Assembly (NCBI GenBank): GCA_949152475.1
Contig: OX424555.1
Coordinates: 61,485,977 to 61,549,976, forward strand
Length of the DNA stretch: 64,000 nt
Direction of reading: 5' to 3'
Origin: Terebella lapidaria
Taxonomy: Eukaryota > Annelida > Polychaeta > Terebellida > Terebellidae
Shown: one piece after another, positions 32,380-47,300 of the stretch
Numbering within the stretch: the stretch's first letter is position 1
How the letters are laid out: each line of letters starts with the position of its first letter
The notes under the pieces: generated by a model
The model's input: only the letters and a program-made list of their open reading frames with translations
Databases searched by the model: none
What the model was told of the DNA's origin: nothing
Position numbers and translations under genes: made by a program

Positions 32380-35300
32380 ATGTTCGCAAGACCCAAAAAC
32401 TGGATATCTGGCGGGTTGTGGAAACCCAAAAATCCACATTCTTTAGAGCATTTGAAGTGAGTTAGATCTACGCGTAACTTAGATATCTAGCACTGCAGTG
32501 GTTAGAAATACACAATCTGACAATACACGATATTCACAATCACTTGTTACGTAAAATGTGCTGGGGCTTACATGAATGAAAAAAATTAAGAAAATAAACT
32601 ACGCGAGTGTGCGTATCCTTCAAGTCCAGTTCTCTCGTAAACTTTGGATAAAGCAAACGGTCGGAAGAAAAGCGTATAATGTATTGTAGCGGCTGCGCGA
32701 AGTGTCAAAACTTTATTTTCATTCGGAAAATTAAAATATACAACAATTCGGCACTTTCATTTAACGAGGGACTGTGTAATTACCAATTACTGTATACTGC
32801 ACAGTAGGGCCCTCCCACCTGAACATGAAAACCCAACCCGAACCCAGGTACCTGTCATAATAATAATAAATAGTTTAATCAACGATTTCCCAGAAAAGTG
32901 GTATCCAATTTCGATGTTGCTGGTATTTTGAACATTTGATCACATGACCACACACTCCATCGGGGGGAAAAATCATGGATATTATATGTAACATAATATA
33001 ACAGTTATGGGTCGGATGTTGACTCAACCCTAATTGGGTACCCAGGTACTCGTGGGAGCCGTACTGTATACACTGACTACATCATAGATCTACGTGACCT
33101 TTATGTCAAATCAGTGGCCCCTGACATGCTCTGTGTCTGGGAGATCTTAAATAGGTTTTGAACAGATACCTGCATATTTAGATTCTATATACATGTAATC
33201 ATTGATAATATGGCTAGAAAGGGAACCTTTTTTTACCACTGTGTACAGTTTGTCATTCCATGTAGATTTCAAATATGCGAAACCATTCAATCTAACTACC
33301 CCACACATATGAGTGTATCAAATCCATACAGAATCTAGTAACAAAGCATAATACCTGGATTCGTCGGAACAAAACAATCTGCTGGTAGATTTATAAAAAG
33401 TTGATATTTTGTTGATTTGTATAGGATCCTATTCAAACAATCAAAAATTAAGATACATGACACAGCTCTGCTCAGTCTGTAAATATATATATCAAATGAT
33501 AGAGTAAATATTGCAATATTCAATCATGGTATCAGATTTATGTTCAGTGTCCTAACTTACGTGTATCTTGTGTATGTGACTATGTGTATCAAATCATGGC
33601 TTCAATTTGCATGTACTGTATGTGACAATCTTCCTACAAACAGGTACTTGTACAATGTGCTTGGTAAGAACCAGACGGTGACTGAGCAGAACAAGGGATT
33701 ACTGGTTGAGACGCTTCGATCCATCTCAGAGATCCTGATCTGGGGTGATCAAAATGACAGCTCTGTGTTCGAGTGAGTGAAACTCATGCCACAGCAAGGA
33801 TAGGACTAGTGCTATTTAATTTTGTGGTAATCAGAAATATTGAAAACTGACCGATATTTATTCGTAATTGTAAGCCGCAAAGAATGTCTTAACCACAATT
33901 TGACTTAAATGTATCTTTTTGTAAACAATTTGTAAATTTATTGTGAAATGCTCTAGGAATACATTTCTCTTCATATGCTTTCACTTCACAGTTTCTTCCT
34001 GGAGAAGAACATGCTTGTTTTCTTTCTGCGCTTCATGCGTCAGAAATCCGGGCGACACATCTGTGTACAACTCCTGCAGACACTCAACATACTCTTTGAA
34101 AACATCAGCAATGAAACCTCAGTTTGTAAGCACGAATATGATATATTATTCATGACAGGCAGATTGAAAAATATGTTGAATTTAGTAAGTCACTTTATTG
34201 GTGTGGACATGTGGTCATACTGGTATGCAATCTTGAAATGAGATGTCAAAGTGTATGAGTATGTGTACTTTATTTCAAGTTTTTTTTCCACAGATTATTT
34301 GCTATCAAACAACCATATCAACTCGATCATTGTCCACAAGTTTGACTTCTCGGATGAAGAGGTAAGAGGTCATAGGAAATCTTGTGATGTCTTTGACAAG
34401 ACCTATCACTATGAATTTTAAGACTGAACAGTTGTATTGAAATCATCATAAGATACATGTTGATGATTCTTACAGGTGATGGCCTACTACATTTCATTTT
34501 TGAAGACCCTGTCTTTGAAACTGAACAAGCATACCATACACTTCTTCTACAACGAGGTAAACTTTGTATTCTATTGAAAAATTGTGTTACAATTTGTAAA
34601 TACCAATGTCTTCAATATGCTGTTGCAGTTATGTATTCAAATATAAGTTGTGAATGTATTTATGAATGTATATATATTTGAATAAATATAATTGTCATGT
34701 ACATGACATATGTCAATTGAAATTTTTGGTGAAACTGAACAAGTTTTTCTTGACTAAAACCTTTCATGTTTTCCTTATTTCAGCATACAAATGACTTTGC
34801 CTTGTACACTGAAGCCATCAAATTTTTCAACCATCCTGAAACGATGGTACGGATTGCCGTCCGGACCATAACCTTGAATGTCTACAAAGGTATTTGTTAT
34901 CAGAAATTTATGGAAATCTTTGATTTGACAGAGAATTTCGCTTTACCCCCATAATTCACCAACCAAAGCAGAGTTCTCTTTTTGTTTGTGTCATTCAAAA
35001 TGCATGTTCCAGAATGTTTTTGTGCACAGAGTTAACACAAAAGCCCTGGGGATAGATACAAACACAAAATTCAGATACATTGAAAGTTTTAATTAAACTA
35101 TATTGATATATTCTGAGTAGGCTGACAAGTGATTTACGATACTTGACACTTGCCATTGCTGTTGCACTTGCTACCTTGCTCAGAATTTTGACAAGAACAA
35201 GATTATGTATTACAAAGCAGACCTGCATCATTCAAAATGAAATAATACATGTATTTTGTACTGTCTCTTTGATGCCTGGCTGTGCTGCCATTAATCATGA

Positions 35301-38300
35301 AAAAAAAATATATGTAAATATGTAGTATGTGCTTTTTGGCTGGAGTTTGCCACTAAATATTCATTTCCGTAACTGTTACACACAATCTCTCCCTCTCTCA
35401 ATTCTTTCCACAGTGATATGTGAGTCAAGTGGATGTTCCTACCAATGGCCAGTATTTATAAATGAATTAAGCCAATTTTGCAAAGTTTATTTTGCGCAGT
35501 TTCCTATTGGGTTGCAGTTTGCAAAATCCAGTTAGTCCATTTCCGGTTGCAATGGCAAATTTCTACTTTTCAATGCCTGTACGATTTGCTTTTCATTTAA
35601 TAAAAGAAAGAAAATTGCTCTTCAGGCTAAAAAAAACATCATTTTTGCACAGCTGTTGACATGATATAGCATTTATTAGCACATCTAGAAAATTTTGAAT
35701 CTCAGTTCTACTAAGTGTCGGCTTCTTTTTATCAATAGATTCTGGCATGAATAATGCGCAAAATGAATACTTTGCAGTTCTAAGATCCAAGTAAATTGTA
35801 TCATCTATTCAGGCATGCACAATTACGCAATTTGTATTTATGCATGAAAGCTGGCTTTTTAGCATCGAATACTAGTAATATATATCATGTATTGATCAAA
35901 CTTATATCTGGTCTGGTTTTTTCGTGCATGGCATTCAGATTTGGCACTTTATTATCCTTCGAAATCTGGCTTTCAAATCTGGCACACTTATGCCAGATGC
36001 AAGAAATGATACATGATTATACAAGATTTGAAAAAAAAATTGATTGTGTTGCGTATTTAATTTCTGACAAAGATGAGCAAACCAGTGCATGTATAAAGAA
36101 TGAATACATTCATCAATATAATAATCATACATATTGTGTTTTATCTAGGTGATTTCAATCTAACCACTAACGTTTTCAGTTTTGAATGGCTTACTCTGTC
36201 TATTAATTCAGAGACAGTTGCACTGAAGTATCATATACAAATTATGTATATAAATAACACTCAATGGTAACCATGGTAACAGTTGCTATTCTGCTTTATT
36301 TCTCTCACGCAAGCATGTCGTTATACTTCCAAACTGGACCCCACCGGACAACCGCTAGGTATGTCTGCTGGGGAGAGGTGGGGGGGGGGGGGGGGGCGGG
36401 AATGGTTAGGGGTTAAATTCTGCAAGGTGTGCAGTGGTTGTTTTAGGGAGTGCTTGAACTTGTGTATTATGTATGTGTGTAGTTCCAACTGTACAATTAG
36501 TATCTTCATTCAAATGTGTTCCAAAATCCAAATGTATGTTTTTGGTATGAAATCACTGCGTGTATGATGACCTAGTTGCAAAGATCTGTTCTACTATTTT
36601 GGTGACCGCTAACGATACATGATTGATGTCAGTATACGTGGTAGAACACAATACTTGTGTCTTAGATGTGGTAAGAACATTTTGTCGATGGCGGTTTTCA
36701 GTGTCTGGTGTCAGGGTGTTTGTGAACAGTTGGGACTCTGGGTGCAAGTGATCTTAATAATTGTTGAAGGCATATGGTCATTGTTGGCTATACTGTTTGT
36801 CTTCACAGTTTTAGCAATGTGTGTGTAAGGCTATCACTCGATAAAGAACTACACTAGATAAGTTTTCATCAGTTATAAAATTTCAAAAGGTAACTAGATC
36901 TATTCCTGGGCTCTCATACAGCAGTTATCAATCCATCAGTTACCAAAATCATGACAAAAGCAGCATTCTAAATGAGTCTATCGCATAGTACCAGTGTAAC
37001 TTGTAGCATACTACCAACTCTTGAATTAGCAGCATGTTGGTGATTTACCAGTAATGAGTAAATTCTCCATTGATATTAATCAATGTGCATCATGAATTAC
37101 ATGCCCCTCTGCCCCCCTCCTCTGCACATTACCTCTTCTCCCAGACCCTAACCCTTCAACTCCCCAGTTTTCCCTCACAGTATCTATTGGGAATTACTCA
37201 AGCCAGGGGGTCTTTCGTTACTGACACAACCTGAAGACTTCTCATTTGTTCCTTGCAGTTGATGAGAAGTCGATGCTCCGATATATTCGAGACAAGACTG
37301 CCGCACCTTACTTCACCAATCTTGTCTGGTTCATTGGAAATCACGTCTTGGAGCTTGACACGTGTGTCAGACATGATATTGAGTAAGTTTCCTTTGAGAG
37401 TTTCTTGAAATTATATGAAAAATGCACTAACATTTGTGTGTAAACTGATGTATTATGTTGTGCTAAAACATCTCTCAACTTATCGCTACCTATAGAGTCG
37501 ATTAACTGAATCACCATTATCACCTTATAAGTACCATGCTATGTGATTACAGCCACAGCAGTCGTGGCCGGCTGTCTGATCTAGTCGCGGAACACTTGGA
37601 CCACCTCCACTACCTGAACGACATTCTGTGTCTGAACATTGACGCGCTGAACGAGGTGCTCACGGACCACCTCCTGAACCGGCTCCTGATACCGCTCTAT
37701 GTGTACTCGCTGACGAAACGTAACAAGTACGCCCCTCGCTCGGTGAGTTACAACTTCTGGCTCTGTGAGTTGTGGTCAGTGAGGTTTCACTTGGATATCT
37801 ACTTTGCTTTTCATCCCGGTAATAGAATCATTGTGCATTTCTTTGATGACTTCAGGATGACCGACCATTCGTGAACTGTGTGGTATCGCTTTTCCTGCTA
37901 TCCCAGGTAAACATCCACAGATACTTATTGAGTGGAGTAAGAATTATGACCTCCATTTACAATAAATGTGTTTCTCAGTCAGAGCTTTGCTATAACTTGT
38001 GTCTCTGTGATGGTCCTAGGTGTTCCTGATCACTCACCACACTCCACTCGTCATGCAGCTGGCAGACATTATCATGAACGGGGACCTCACCGTGTGCCAC
38101 CCGGAAAACACGGACTCCCCAAAATCTGTAGGTTACTGTGTACGGGTATATAATGTGCATTGATCTATCTATCTCTTGTCCATGTTATCTGCTGTTGCTT
38201 ATTGTGAATACTAGTACATATTTAAACCATAACTGTACGCAAAAATAACATGGCCAATTCATAACAAACATCCTTTGTGCACTTACCTTCTCATTGATGC

Positions 38301-41300
38301 CTCCCAGGGAAACGGCCGTGTGCGAGGTTTCGTGAAGCCTGTTGAGCCTCTGGCACAGACTTTGGACCAGGTCCTAGGTACCGGACGCAAGTCCAAGTCC
38401 CGCAGGAAGCGAAAGACGAAGCCCGAGGAAGAAGAACCATCAACGTCGAGTGCTAACGGGAACGATGGGGAGGCTCGGGGGGAAGAACCGCCACAGATAG
38501 ACCCGGAGGTACTCGATGGCACGGGACACATACAGGAGGGCAACTCTACATTCTTCAATCCCGACAATGACCAAGGAGATGGGAGCGATGGCAATAAAAA
38601 TGCTGGTATGCGTTTGGTCTGTAGTTAGTGTTGTGAATGTGTTGCGAAGATCAACTGTTTGCCATTTAATTCACAGTTATACAGTTATATACAGTTGTTT
38701 GTTTTGTTTTGTATTAAGTCAAAAAATATTATGCAGTAGCTGTTTCACTCCCTCCCTACGTCCCAAACAGAAGCTTCAGCAGCTTCTGACCTGGAGGCCA
38801 CTGTAGCCTCCACTGACTCCGCCCTAGAGCCCCCGAATCCCTGCCCTCTGGCTACCGTTGATCCAGACCTGGTCAGCCCAAACCAGAACTCCACCGACGA
38901 GGAGAAGTTACTACACGGTCTGGCGGGGGCACAGGAGGTCGAGTTCTCACTCAACAACAGGTACAGTGAAGAACTGTTCTCGTTTTTACCATTTCCATTG
39001 AATTTCTGTTTCTCTGTTAACTCATCATTTTGACTTTTCGACGAAATTGGCGAGATATCTTTTAAAAAAAATTTCACCTACTGCTAATTAAAGAAGTTGT
39101 ATGTCGTGTGCTTATTAAGCAGGAAAGTCCTTGACTAATGAGAAATATCTCTGCTTGTTTGTTTCCAGACCGTATTTGTCAGCGATATTCAATGCTCTGG
39201 ACTGCATGGAGAACGACTACATGGCTCTATTTGCCTTGTGTTTACTCTATGCCATGGGGCATAATGATGGTGAGATTACTGGATAAACTTCAATACATAG
39301 CATGATTTTAATTTTGGAATGAATAGATTTTGTGCTACATGTAAATATTTGGGACAATAAATGAAAACATATAAAAACACTATAAATGCATCCAAGGTGT
39401 GTTGGATAAAAACATTTGAGTTAACCAACCTGTTTGCATGTGTTGTTGCGTAAAGCCTGTTCAAACAAAAACCATGACGTTTTTGAATGCTTGTCATGTA
39501 AATTGATATTTTTGCCCATTCCATGCTTGCGTTACTGTTTATACAGATGGTAGGTCATGTAACATAGATGTACAAAGTTCAACTGTACACTGCACTGCTA
39601 CTTGTACGTGTACAGATGTCTGTTCTTGTTTGAATGTTTGAATTCAGCTCTGTCGATCATTGTTTGTTTCACAGTAGTTTTGTTTACATGTACATGCACT
39701 GCTCTTTGTGCCGGAACGATCGCAGTCATGTTTCGAAGTGTACATAATCTATCACTGTTGCGAAAGTATCTTCAAAGATTACGACTTGATGTGCTTGCAT
39801 CAGTGGTTTAGCATGCAGAGCACAGTCTGAGCGATTTTGTTGGCAACTGCATGGTTGTAAGAGTGAATGCCCAAAATGTGCGAGTGTCTAGATTGTTTAG
39901 AATATGTCACCAAACACTATCCAAGCCATTAGCCAAACTATCCTCTACTTACTCTATACTCAGCTATGTTAGTATGAAGGGAAAAAGTAATCTCAGCTTT
40001 AGCAATGGATAAACTAAAGATGGGATTAAGTTCATTGGGATTAGATTGGTTGCCCTATCTGTACTTCCCTCCATCTATGTAAATCTCACCTACTGCATAC
40101 GCTTACAGCCCTATGTTTATTTTGGGTCTCTACATTTTCATCTCCACACAGTGTTGTCTTTTCAGAAATGTTTAACCTTGTGAAATATGAGTAGCCATTT
40201 TAGGCCTGTTGTAAAACATTATAGCTTGTTTGGAACCTCAGATCATGCCAATTTCAAACGCATTCCTTATACGTTTCAACTGATTACTCACACCAGATAT
40301 TAAAAAACTTCCAACCAGCAATCCATGCATCCGAGAAGCAATAACTTAATTGTGATGATAATCCTGCAATTCCCATGCTCTACAGGGATCCACCAGGATC
40401 TTCTGGATCGGATCCTGATGCCGACCAACAAGTCCCTGACTAAGGACCACTACAATACCGCACTGATTGAGAAAATCATCAGCATCATCTCCAGCAGCTG
40501 CAAGAGCAGTGAGTCGATATACGGGTGGAGGGCAGTGCAATCAATATAATAGAGCTATCACGCCTAAATCAAACATTCACTGGGACATCTTTAGCAAGCT
40601 TTCATGTAACTCCTCATCTTTTATATCTTTCCCCACTGCGCACAGACAGCCGAGTGCGTTTAGCCACCCTAGAACTGAGCATACTCCTGCTGAAGACGAT
40701 GGTGTACAAAGACGCTCAGTGTTTCCTCCAGGATCGCCACCTGGCGGCGCTAGAGGGTGCCCGCGAGGAAGCCACGCTACAGCTGCGCAACTTCTACAAG
40801 GTATGGGAAAAGGTAGTGTATTGGCGTGCACCGAGTAGCACTGTCGTTTTCTTGTCCTTTCTTTACTCACAACGCTTTCCTCAGTTCAGCCGTATTCGCT
40901 TTTTTCCCCAGGGGTTAGGGTTTTCGTTATGTACCGGTATGTAGATGGTGGGGGTTTGGTAACCACAGTAGCCATGGGTCAATGAGAGGTGGTGGTGACA
41001 TTTGAAGGATATTTTTTTATGCTTGTGGCCCATGCACAAATCACATGATCAAAAATTGCAGAAAATGTGCATATATGATGCTCATACTAATCATGATGTA
41101 TAGTCTACTAGTGACTAAAAATCACGAGTATGCAGTATACACATATCTTCATCAATATTGTGTGCACATATTTCATGCATAGCTGAATATTATATATTGC
41201 ATTGCCGCATTTTCCATTCAGATTCCCGAAAACAAGACTCATACCATTCCTTTAAAATCCTCTGTAACCACTACATCTCTATATAATCCTCCCTGGCATA

Positions 41301-44300
41301 CCTGCATCTGCATTTTCAAGGCTGTGGGATCTAATTTTAGAACAAATAGAATACTATTGGAAATGTTTTGATGTTAGCGTGAAGTATTCATGTTGTCTGA
41401 GTAGATATATTTTCTGAAATATGTGTGTTATTTTCTTCATTGGTATTGTGAACCTATTCCGAGTCTCTTTGTATCAGTATCTTGTATCGCAATTCCTAAA
41501 TACAGTGAAAAAAGGCAAATATACATAATTATATACCGGTAGTACAGTAGATCCTTTCTGTACATTGTATATGTTGGTTTTTGTACAAAAAATATCACAA
41601 CTTGATCTCAAACAATTACATGCAGGTGCCTAGTTCTTCATTTCATCTTTCCTGCTGTCGATTTTCCAATAATTTTCAATCTACTATATGGTGCAATGTT
41701 GCTGTGCTGTATTCCAGAGTGAGGAGATCTTCCTCGACATGTTTGAGGATGAGTTCAGGGAAATGCAGGTAAGGCCAAGATTCGAGTGCCAAAATAAAGT
41801 GAAAATACTCATCCTCACTTCCAGTACAACTGGATTGCACCTTAGGAAATATATTCCATTTGTATACTCTGGTTTTCATGCACCTAAAGCATGGAATAAT
41901 ATCAAATCAAAGGAAAAACAACACATTCGACCAATAAACATGTCTCCACTGTGTACACACACATTTGCTGCCTGTACAGAACCGTCCACTGAATGTGGAG
42001 TATCTGACGATGGACGCTTCTATCCTGCTGCCACCTACTGGCACACCACTGACCGGGATAGAGTTCAACAAGCGACTCCCGTGTGGGGAGGTGGAACGGG
42101 CGCGCAGGGTGCGTAAATACTTACATACGATCGAGAGACAAATTAAATGCCAGACAGATATTGTCTCCTATTGCAAGGTCTTTTTGCTCTGCGTTTAACA
42201 TGCCAACACACAATAGACTATTGAGAAAAATGTTGTTCTATACTGTATCATTTTGATATGTATGTCCCTACCGACTGTCTTGTGTATTTATGTCCATACT
42301 TCTACCTCTATAATAAACACTTTGGGTAATCTTACCTTGACATTCAAAGAAGAGGAGAGGATTAGATGTCACTAAAAAATTTAGAGAAAAATTTCCGTGA
42401 CATCAATCCTTAACTTTTTTGAAAAATTGAACCAAAATCCCTTCAGATCCCATGCGGTGATGTTTTACATCACGGGTCACATGACCCTAAACCGCCATTA
42501 TTTTTGCTCCTCCATCTTAGATGGTTGTGTTGCAAGTCTTGCTTAGACATTCAACTGAGGATTTACTTCTTCACGATCGTTTTCTACGATCTCTTGTGGT
42601 TTTTTCACTACTGTACTACAGCTAGTTTAGTCTAGATTGTCTTTAGTGCAATTTTTTTGGGAGGAAATGGTGTAGTCCTCCCCAGGCCCATTTCTTCCCT
42701 TATTTTCGCCCACTGCATGTTCTGTTTCAGATGAAGTGCAGTGGTTGTCACCATTTTCTGCCCAAATGGGAACGTCACGCTACGTGTTGGGTGTGCCGCA
42801 TGGCGTATTGTCGGCCGACTGACACTTGTGAGTTCTGCGTGGACTGGTCATCGGATGTGTGGATCGACACCCTGGCTGGCCTCAAGCAGGTTCTGGCGAA
42901 GCGCCAGGCAGATGGCCCGCCCCTTGGGTCAGGATCCTCCGCGTCCTCTAGGTCCCGACATAGGCAGGCAGTAGATAGATGGAACCGGCAGGATGTTGTC
43001 CTCGCCAGGATAATTCGAGATGTTAGTTTTGACTTATGTCTTTCTTCCACAGGTTCCCGGGTCCCGGGTGCCGTTTCGGCGGCCCCCGAGACCCCTCTTG
43101 GTGTCTCTGCTTCGAGCTCTCTCGTAAGCCCCTCAGGCTTATTTGGAGTTTCGGTTGCTTCCTTTTCGGCTCACCTTCTCCCGGTGGCTCCCGGTTCTCG
43201 CGCTGCGCAGGCCGAGCAATTCGGGCCCCGGTTCCCAGGTGTTGTCTCGCGGGTGGCGGGAGCCGTGCCTTCGGCTCCCGGGTCCCGGGACACTTTGGGC
43301 AAGGTGGAGGCTTTGTTTTCCCCGGGTCTTATGCGACCTCCCGGGGGATTCTCTCGCTTCCCGAGCTGCCGCCCATTGGGGTTCTCGCCTCCCGGGCACC
43401 ACCTGGGTTCCGGGTTCCGTTTCCCGCCTGCCGGTAGGGGGGAATTGGGATCCCGGGTTCCAATTGCTACGTTTCTGGGCCGAGGGGCTTCCGTGAGAGC
43501 TCCCTCTCTTAAGAAATCGGTTTCTTTTCGCCTTACTTCGCCTTGTCGGTTTCAGATTTCCGAAGACACTGGCGAATCTCATCCGGACTTGCCGGCTTTG
43601 ACCCCTGCGTCGAAAGCGGCTACTGCGGACTCGGAATTGGCGACAGCCTCGGTAGTGGCATCCCCGCTTCCGTCTCCTTCTCGTCCTGCCCCATCCTCGG
43701 ATGTAGCTGGGCTCAGGCGGGAGTTTGCCTCCTTCACTCGAGAGATGTGTGACCAGTGGAGCACGTTCCTGTCGCGTTTCGCCCACGAACGGGAGGCGCA
43801 GCGTCAGAGTGTGCCCCCTCCTCCTCCTGTTCAGCGCATTTCCCGGGAGTCGTCCTCGGAGGACGGTGAGGCTCCCGCCCTTCAGGAAGCCGGGATTCGT
43901 CCCTTGACGGAGGACTCGGACTTGGAACCTCAGCCCTGTTCGTCGGGTCTCGTCAGGCCAGCTAAGCGCCCGCGAGAGGACGACGATTCTGCTCTGGCTC
44001 CTCCTGCCCCTGATGATGATCCGTTGTCGTGGCCGGAGAAGATGGAGTTCGTCCGTAAGATCTTGCCCCAGGAGTGGCCCGATGGCTTCGCTCAGGAGCC
44101 GCCCAAGAAGAAGGCCCGCTCTATGATTGCCGGTCTGAAGGAGAAGCCGAGACCATCTCGAGACTCTTTCCGCTTCCCGCTGGCAACCGGGGTCCGGGGC
44201 GCGATGGCTGAACGCCGGGATGACTCCCTAAACTCTAACAGGATTCGTCCGGGTTCCTTTCCTGCTCGTCTTTCCATTGGGGACTTCTACTCCTCGTCGG

Positions 44301-47300
44301 AGTTAGAGGCAAAGCCCACGCAGTTATTGAAGGGCCAACCGCACGCGGCTTTCTTCTCGGAACCAAAGACGGTATCTGTGCAGTGGGATTCGTTGGCACA
44401 AGTTCAACACTCCGTGCGTTTGGGCCTGGCGACCGATTCTGCCTTGGATTGGCTGTCTATGGCGGCCCGAACCTCCTTACAATCCTGCTGTGATCAGGTC
44501 CTGAACAATCCCGAGCTTGACCGCGATGATCTGGCGGATGCCCTTCAGGCTTGTGCTTCGTTGGTGACGTCGATAGGCCTCGGGGTAGCGGATAAGGCGG
44601 CTCTCGACTCCCATGCTCTTTGGGTTACGGAGCTGTGGAGACGGGACGCGTACCTCCAGTCCCTGCGGTTCGACATTCCCGACGAGCTCATGTCACGGTT
44701 ACGACTAGCGCCGGTTGTCCCGGAATCGGGCCCATCTCCCGCTCTTCTTCTCCCGGATGAGTCCGAGGAGCTTCAGAAGGCCAAGACAGCTTCAGACAAG
44801 CGTACGACGGAGAAGTCCTTTTCTGAGGCTGCCATGCTGTCGGCCCGGGCGACCGAGAGGCTTGCCAAGTCCGTGGCGGCCGTGATGAAACGTCCGCAGC
44901 AGCAACCTTCCCAACAGAGTCAGCGAGGTGGGGCTCCTACGAAGGGCAGAGGCCGAGCCTCTGGTGTGCCCTTTCGTGGGGCCCCTGCTGCACCCTGCTC
45001 CTTCTTCTCCCAAACCAGCAGGGGAAGGCAAGTCAAAGGGTAGGTATTGACGTAGACGCTGGGGCGAATTCTCCTCGGGGTTGCCGTGGCGATCCAGGGG
45101 TTGGTTCCGTGGTCGTTCCAGTCATAGATCAACCCGTGGGGGCACGGCTGCAGCCATTCTGGCGAGAGTGGGAGCGTCTGGGGGCGAGTCCCTGGGTCGT
45201 CTCGACACTCCGACGAGGGTTCGGCCTGAAATTCGAGGATCAATTTCCTCCGCTCTCAGGCACTCCGAGAGGTTTCTCGTTATCAAGCGACTCCGAGCGT
45301 CGGCGCGTTTTGCACGAAGAAATTTTGGCCATGATAGACAAACAGGCGGTAGAGCCGGCTCCGGACACGCCCGGTTTTTACAGCGTTCTTTTCGTGGTTC
45401 CCAAGGCTTCAGGGGGTTGGCGTCCCGTCATCGATCTCTCCCCGTTGAACAAGTTTCTTCAGATTCCGACGTTCTCCATGGAGACGGCGGAGCAGGTTCG
45501 ATCCGTGTTACCCCGCGACTCGTGGGTGGTCATGATCGACCTCAAGGATGCGTATTTTCATGTTCCCATGAAACCAGCAATCAGGAAATATCTCCGTTTC
45601 TGCTACCAGGGGCAGGTATGGCAGTTTCGAGCGCTCCCGTTCGGCCTGTCCACGGCTCCATGGATATTCACGATGGTGGCACGGGAAGTTCAAATCCTGG
45701 CTCACAGGCAGGGGATTTGTCTCTACCAGTATCTGGACGACTGGTTGATACGCCATCAGTGCCGAGACACTTTGCTGCGGCAAGATCAACCACAAAAATC
45801 AACCACAAAAAGTCAACCACAAAAAGTCCGATTTGTCTCCGCGGCGCGACTTCGTGTTCTTGGGGTATCGGTTTCTGACTACCTCAGAGACTGTGTTGCC
45901 GACGGCGGACCGTCAGTCAAAATTATCCGTGCTGTCAGAAGGTTTCCGTCGAGGCCTTCCACAGACGGCTCGCAGGTGGCAATCTCTCTTGGGAATGCTT
46001 GCGGCAACGGAGAAGCTCGTGCCTATGGGCAGACTTCACATGCGTCCCATTCAGCTCTATCTTCAGTCGCGTTGGTCGCAGACGACCGGCCGCTTGTCGG
46101 AGTTGATTCCAGTCTCCCCAGAAGTAAAAGCGGAGCTGGAGTGGTGGCGGTGCCCGACCAATTTGTTTCGGGGAGCGCCGTTCCGTCCGCCGTTGCCCTC
46201 CAGGCATCTCTTTACGGATGCCAGTTTGGAGGGATGGGGTGCGCATTGGGACAGCAACGAGATCTCGGGCACGTGGTCAGCGCAACAGCGCCAGTGTCAT
46301 ATCAATGTTCTCGAGCTGGAGGCTGTTTCCCTAGCGCTGCGTCATTGGCAGTCTCAGTTCCGTGGTCAAGTGGTGTTGTTGGCGACAGACAACTCCACGG
46401 TGGTAGCTTATATCAACAAGCAGGGCGGAACGAAGTCAGTGACGTTATGTCAGGCCACTATCGAGCTCCTGCAGTGGTGTCATCAGAATGCCATTCAGAT
46501 TGCCGCTCGCCACATTCCGGGTCACATGAACGTGTGGGCCGATCGTCTGTCTCGGAAGGGGCAGATTCAGGCCATGGAATGGAGTCTCTCCCCCGAGGTG
46601 TTCCGCACGCTTTGCGGCCTATGGGGAACCCCGATGGTAGATCTGTTCGCCACGCGGTGGAACCACAAGCTCCCATCGTTTGTATCTCCGATTCCGGATC
46701 CCTTGGCTATGTCGGTAGACGCGATGTCCACGAGTTGGCAAGGGATGTACGCGTTTGCCTATCCTCCAGCAGTGCTAGTGGAGAAGGTGCTAACGAAGTT
46801 TCGGTCGCATCAGTGTCGACTGCTTCTCATAGCTCCCTGCCTTCCCCAGAAACCTTGGTTCCCGGACCTTCTGGAGCTTCTGGTGGACAATCCACGTCAG
46901 CTTCCGGATCGTTGGGATCTTCTCAAACAACCTCGATCCAGCATCTTTCATCCCGTCCCCGCAAGTCTGAAGCTTCATGCTTGGATATTGTCGAGCGATG
47001 TTACCGAAAGAAGGGATTTTCAAAGGAGGTGTCCGCTAGGATCGCCAGATCAAATAGAAAATCTTCTTTGGCAGTTTACCAATCCAAATGGACAGCGTTC
47101 TGCGCTTGGTGTCGTAGCCGGAAGGTTAGTCCATTCAAGACCACTGCCCCCTTGATTTCTGAGTTTCTTCTTGAGAAATTCAATCAAGGGCGCGCCCCCT
47201 CAACTCTTGCGGGTTATCGGACGGCGATCGCCAAAACCCTGAAGCCTAAGTTAGGGATCGATTTCGGTCATGACCAGAGTCTTACTGCCCTGCTGAACAG

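Noticed and set aside
43139..43786. 215-codon minus-strand frame and other long frames inside the DIRS Gag region
   Set aside because: They are antisense or off-frame shadows caused by the high G+C of the Gag coding sequence.
45841..46890. Frame-1 continuation of the DIRS RT between the frame break and the recombinase
   Set aside because: The long open frame is accidental here: the RNase H motifs are in the +1 frame, and this frame shows only low-complexity Ser/Val/Gly-rich sequence.
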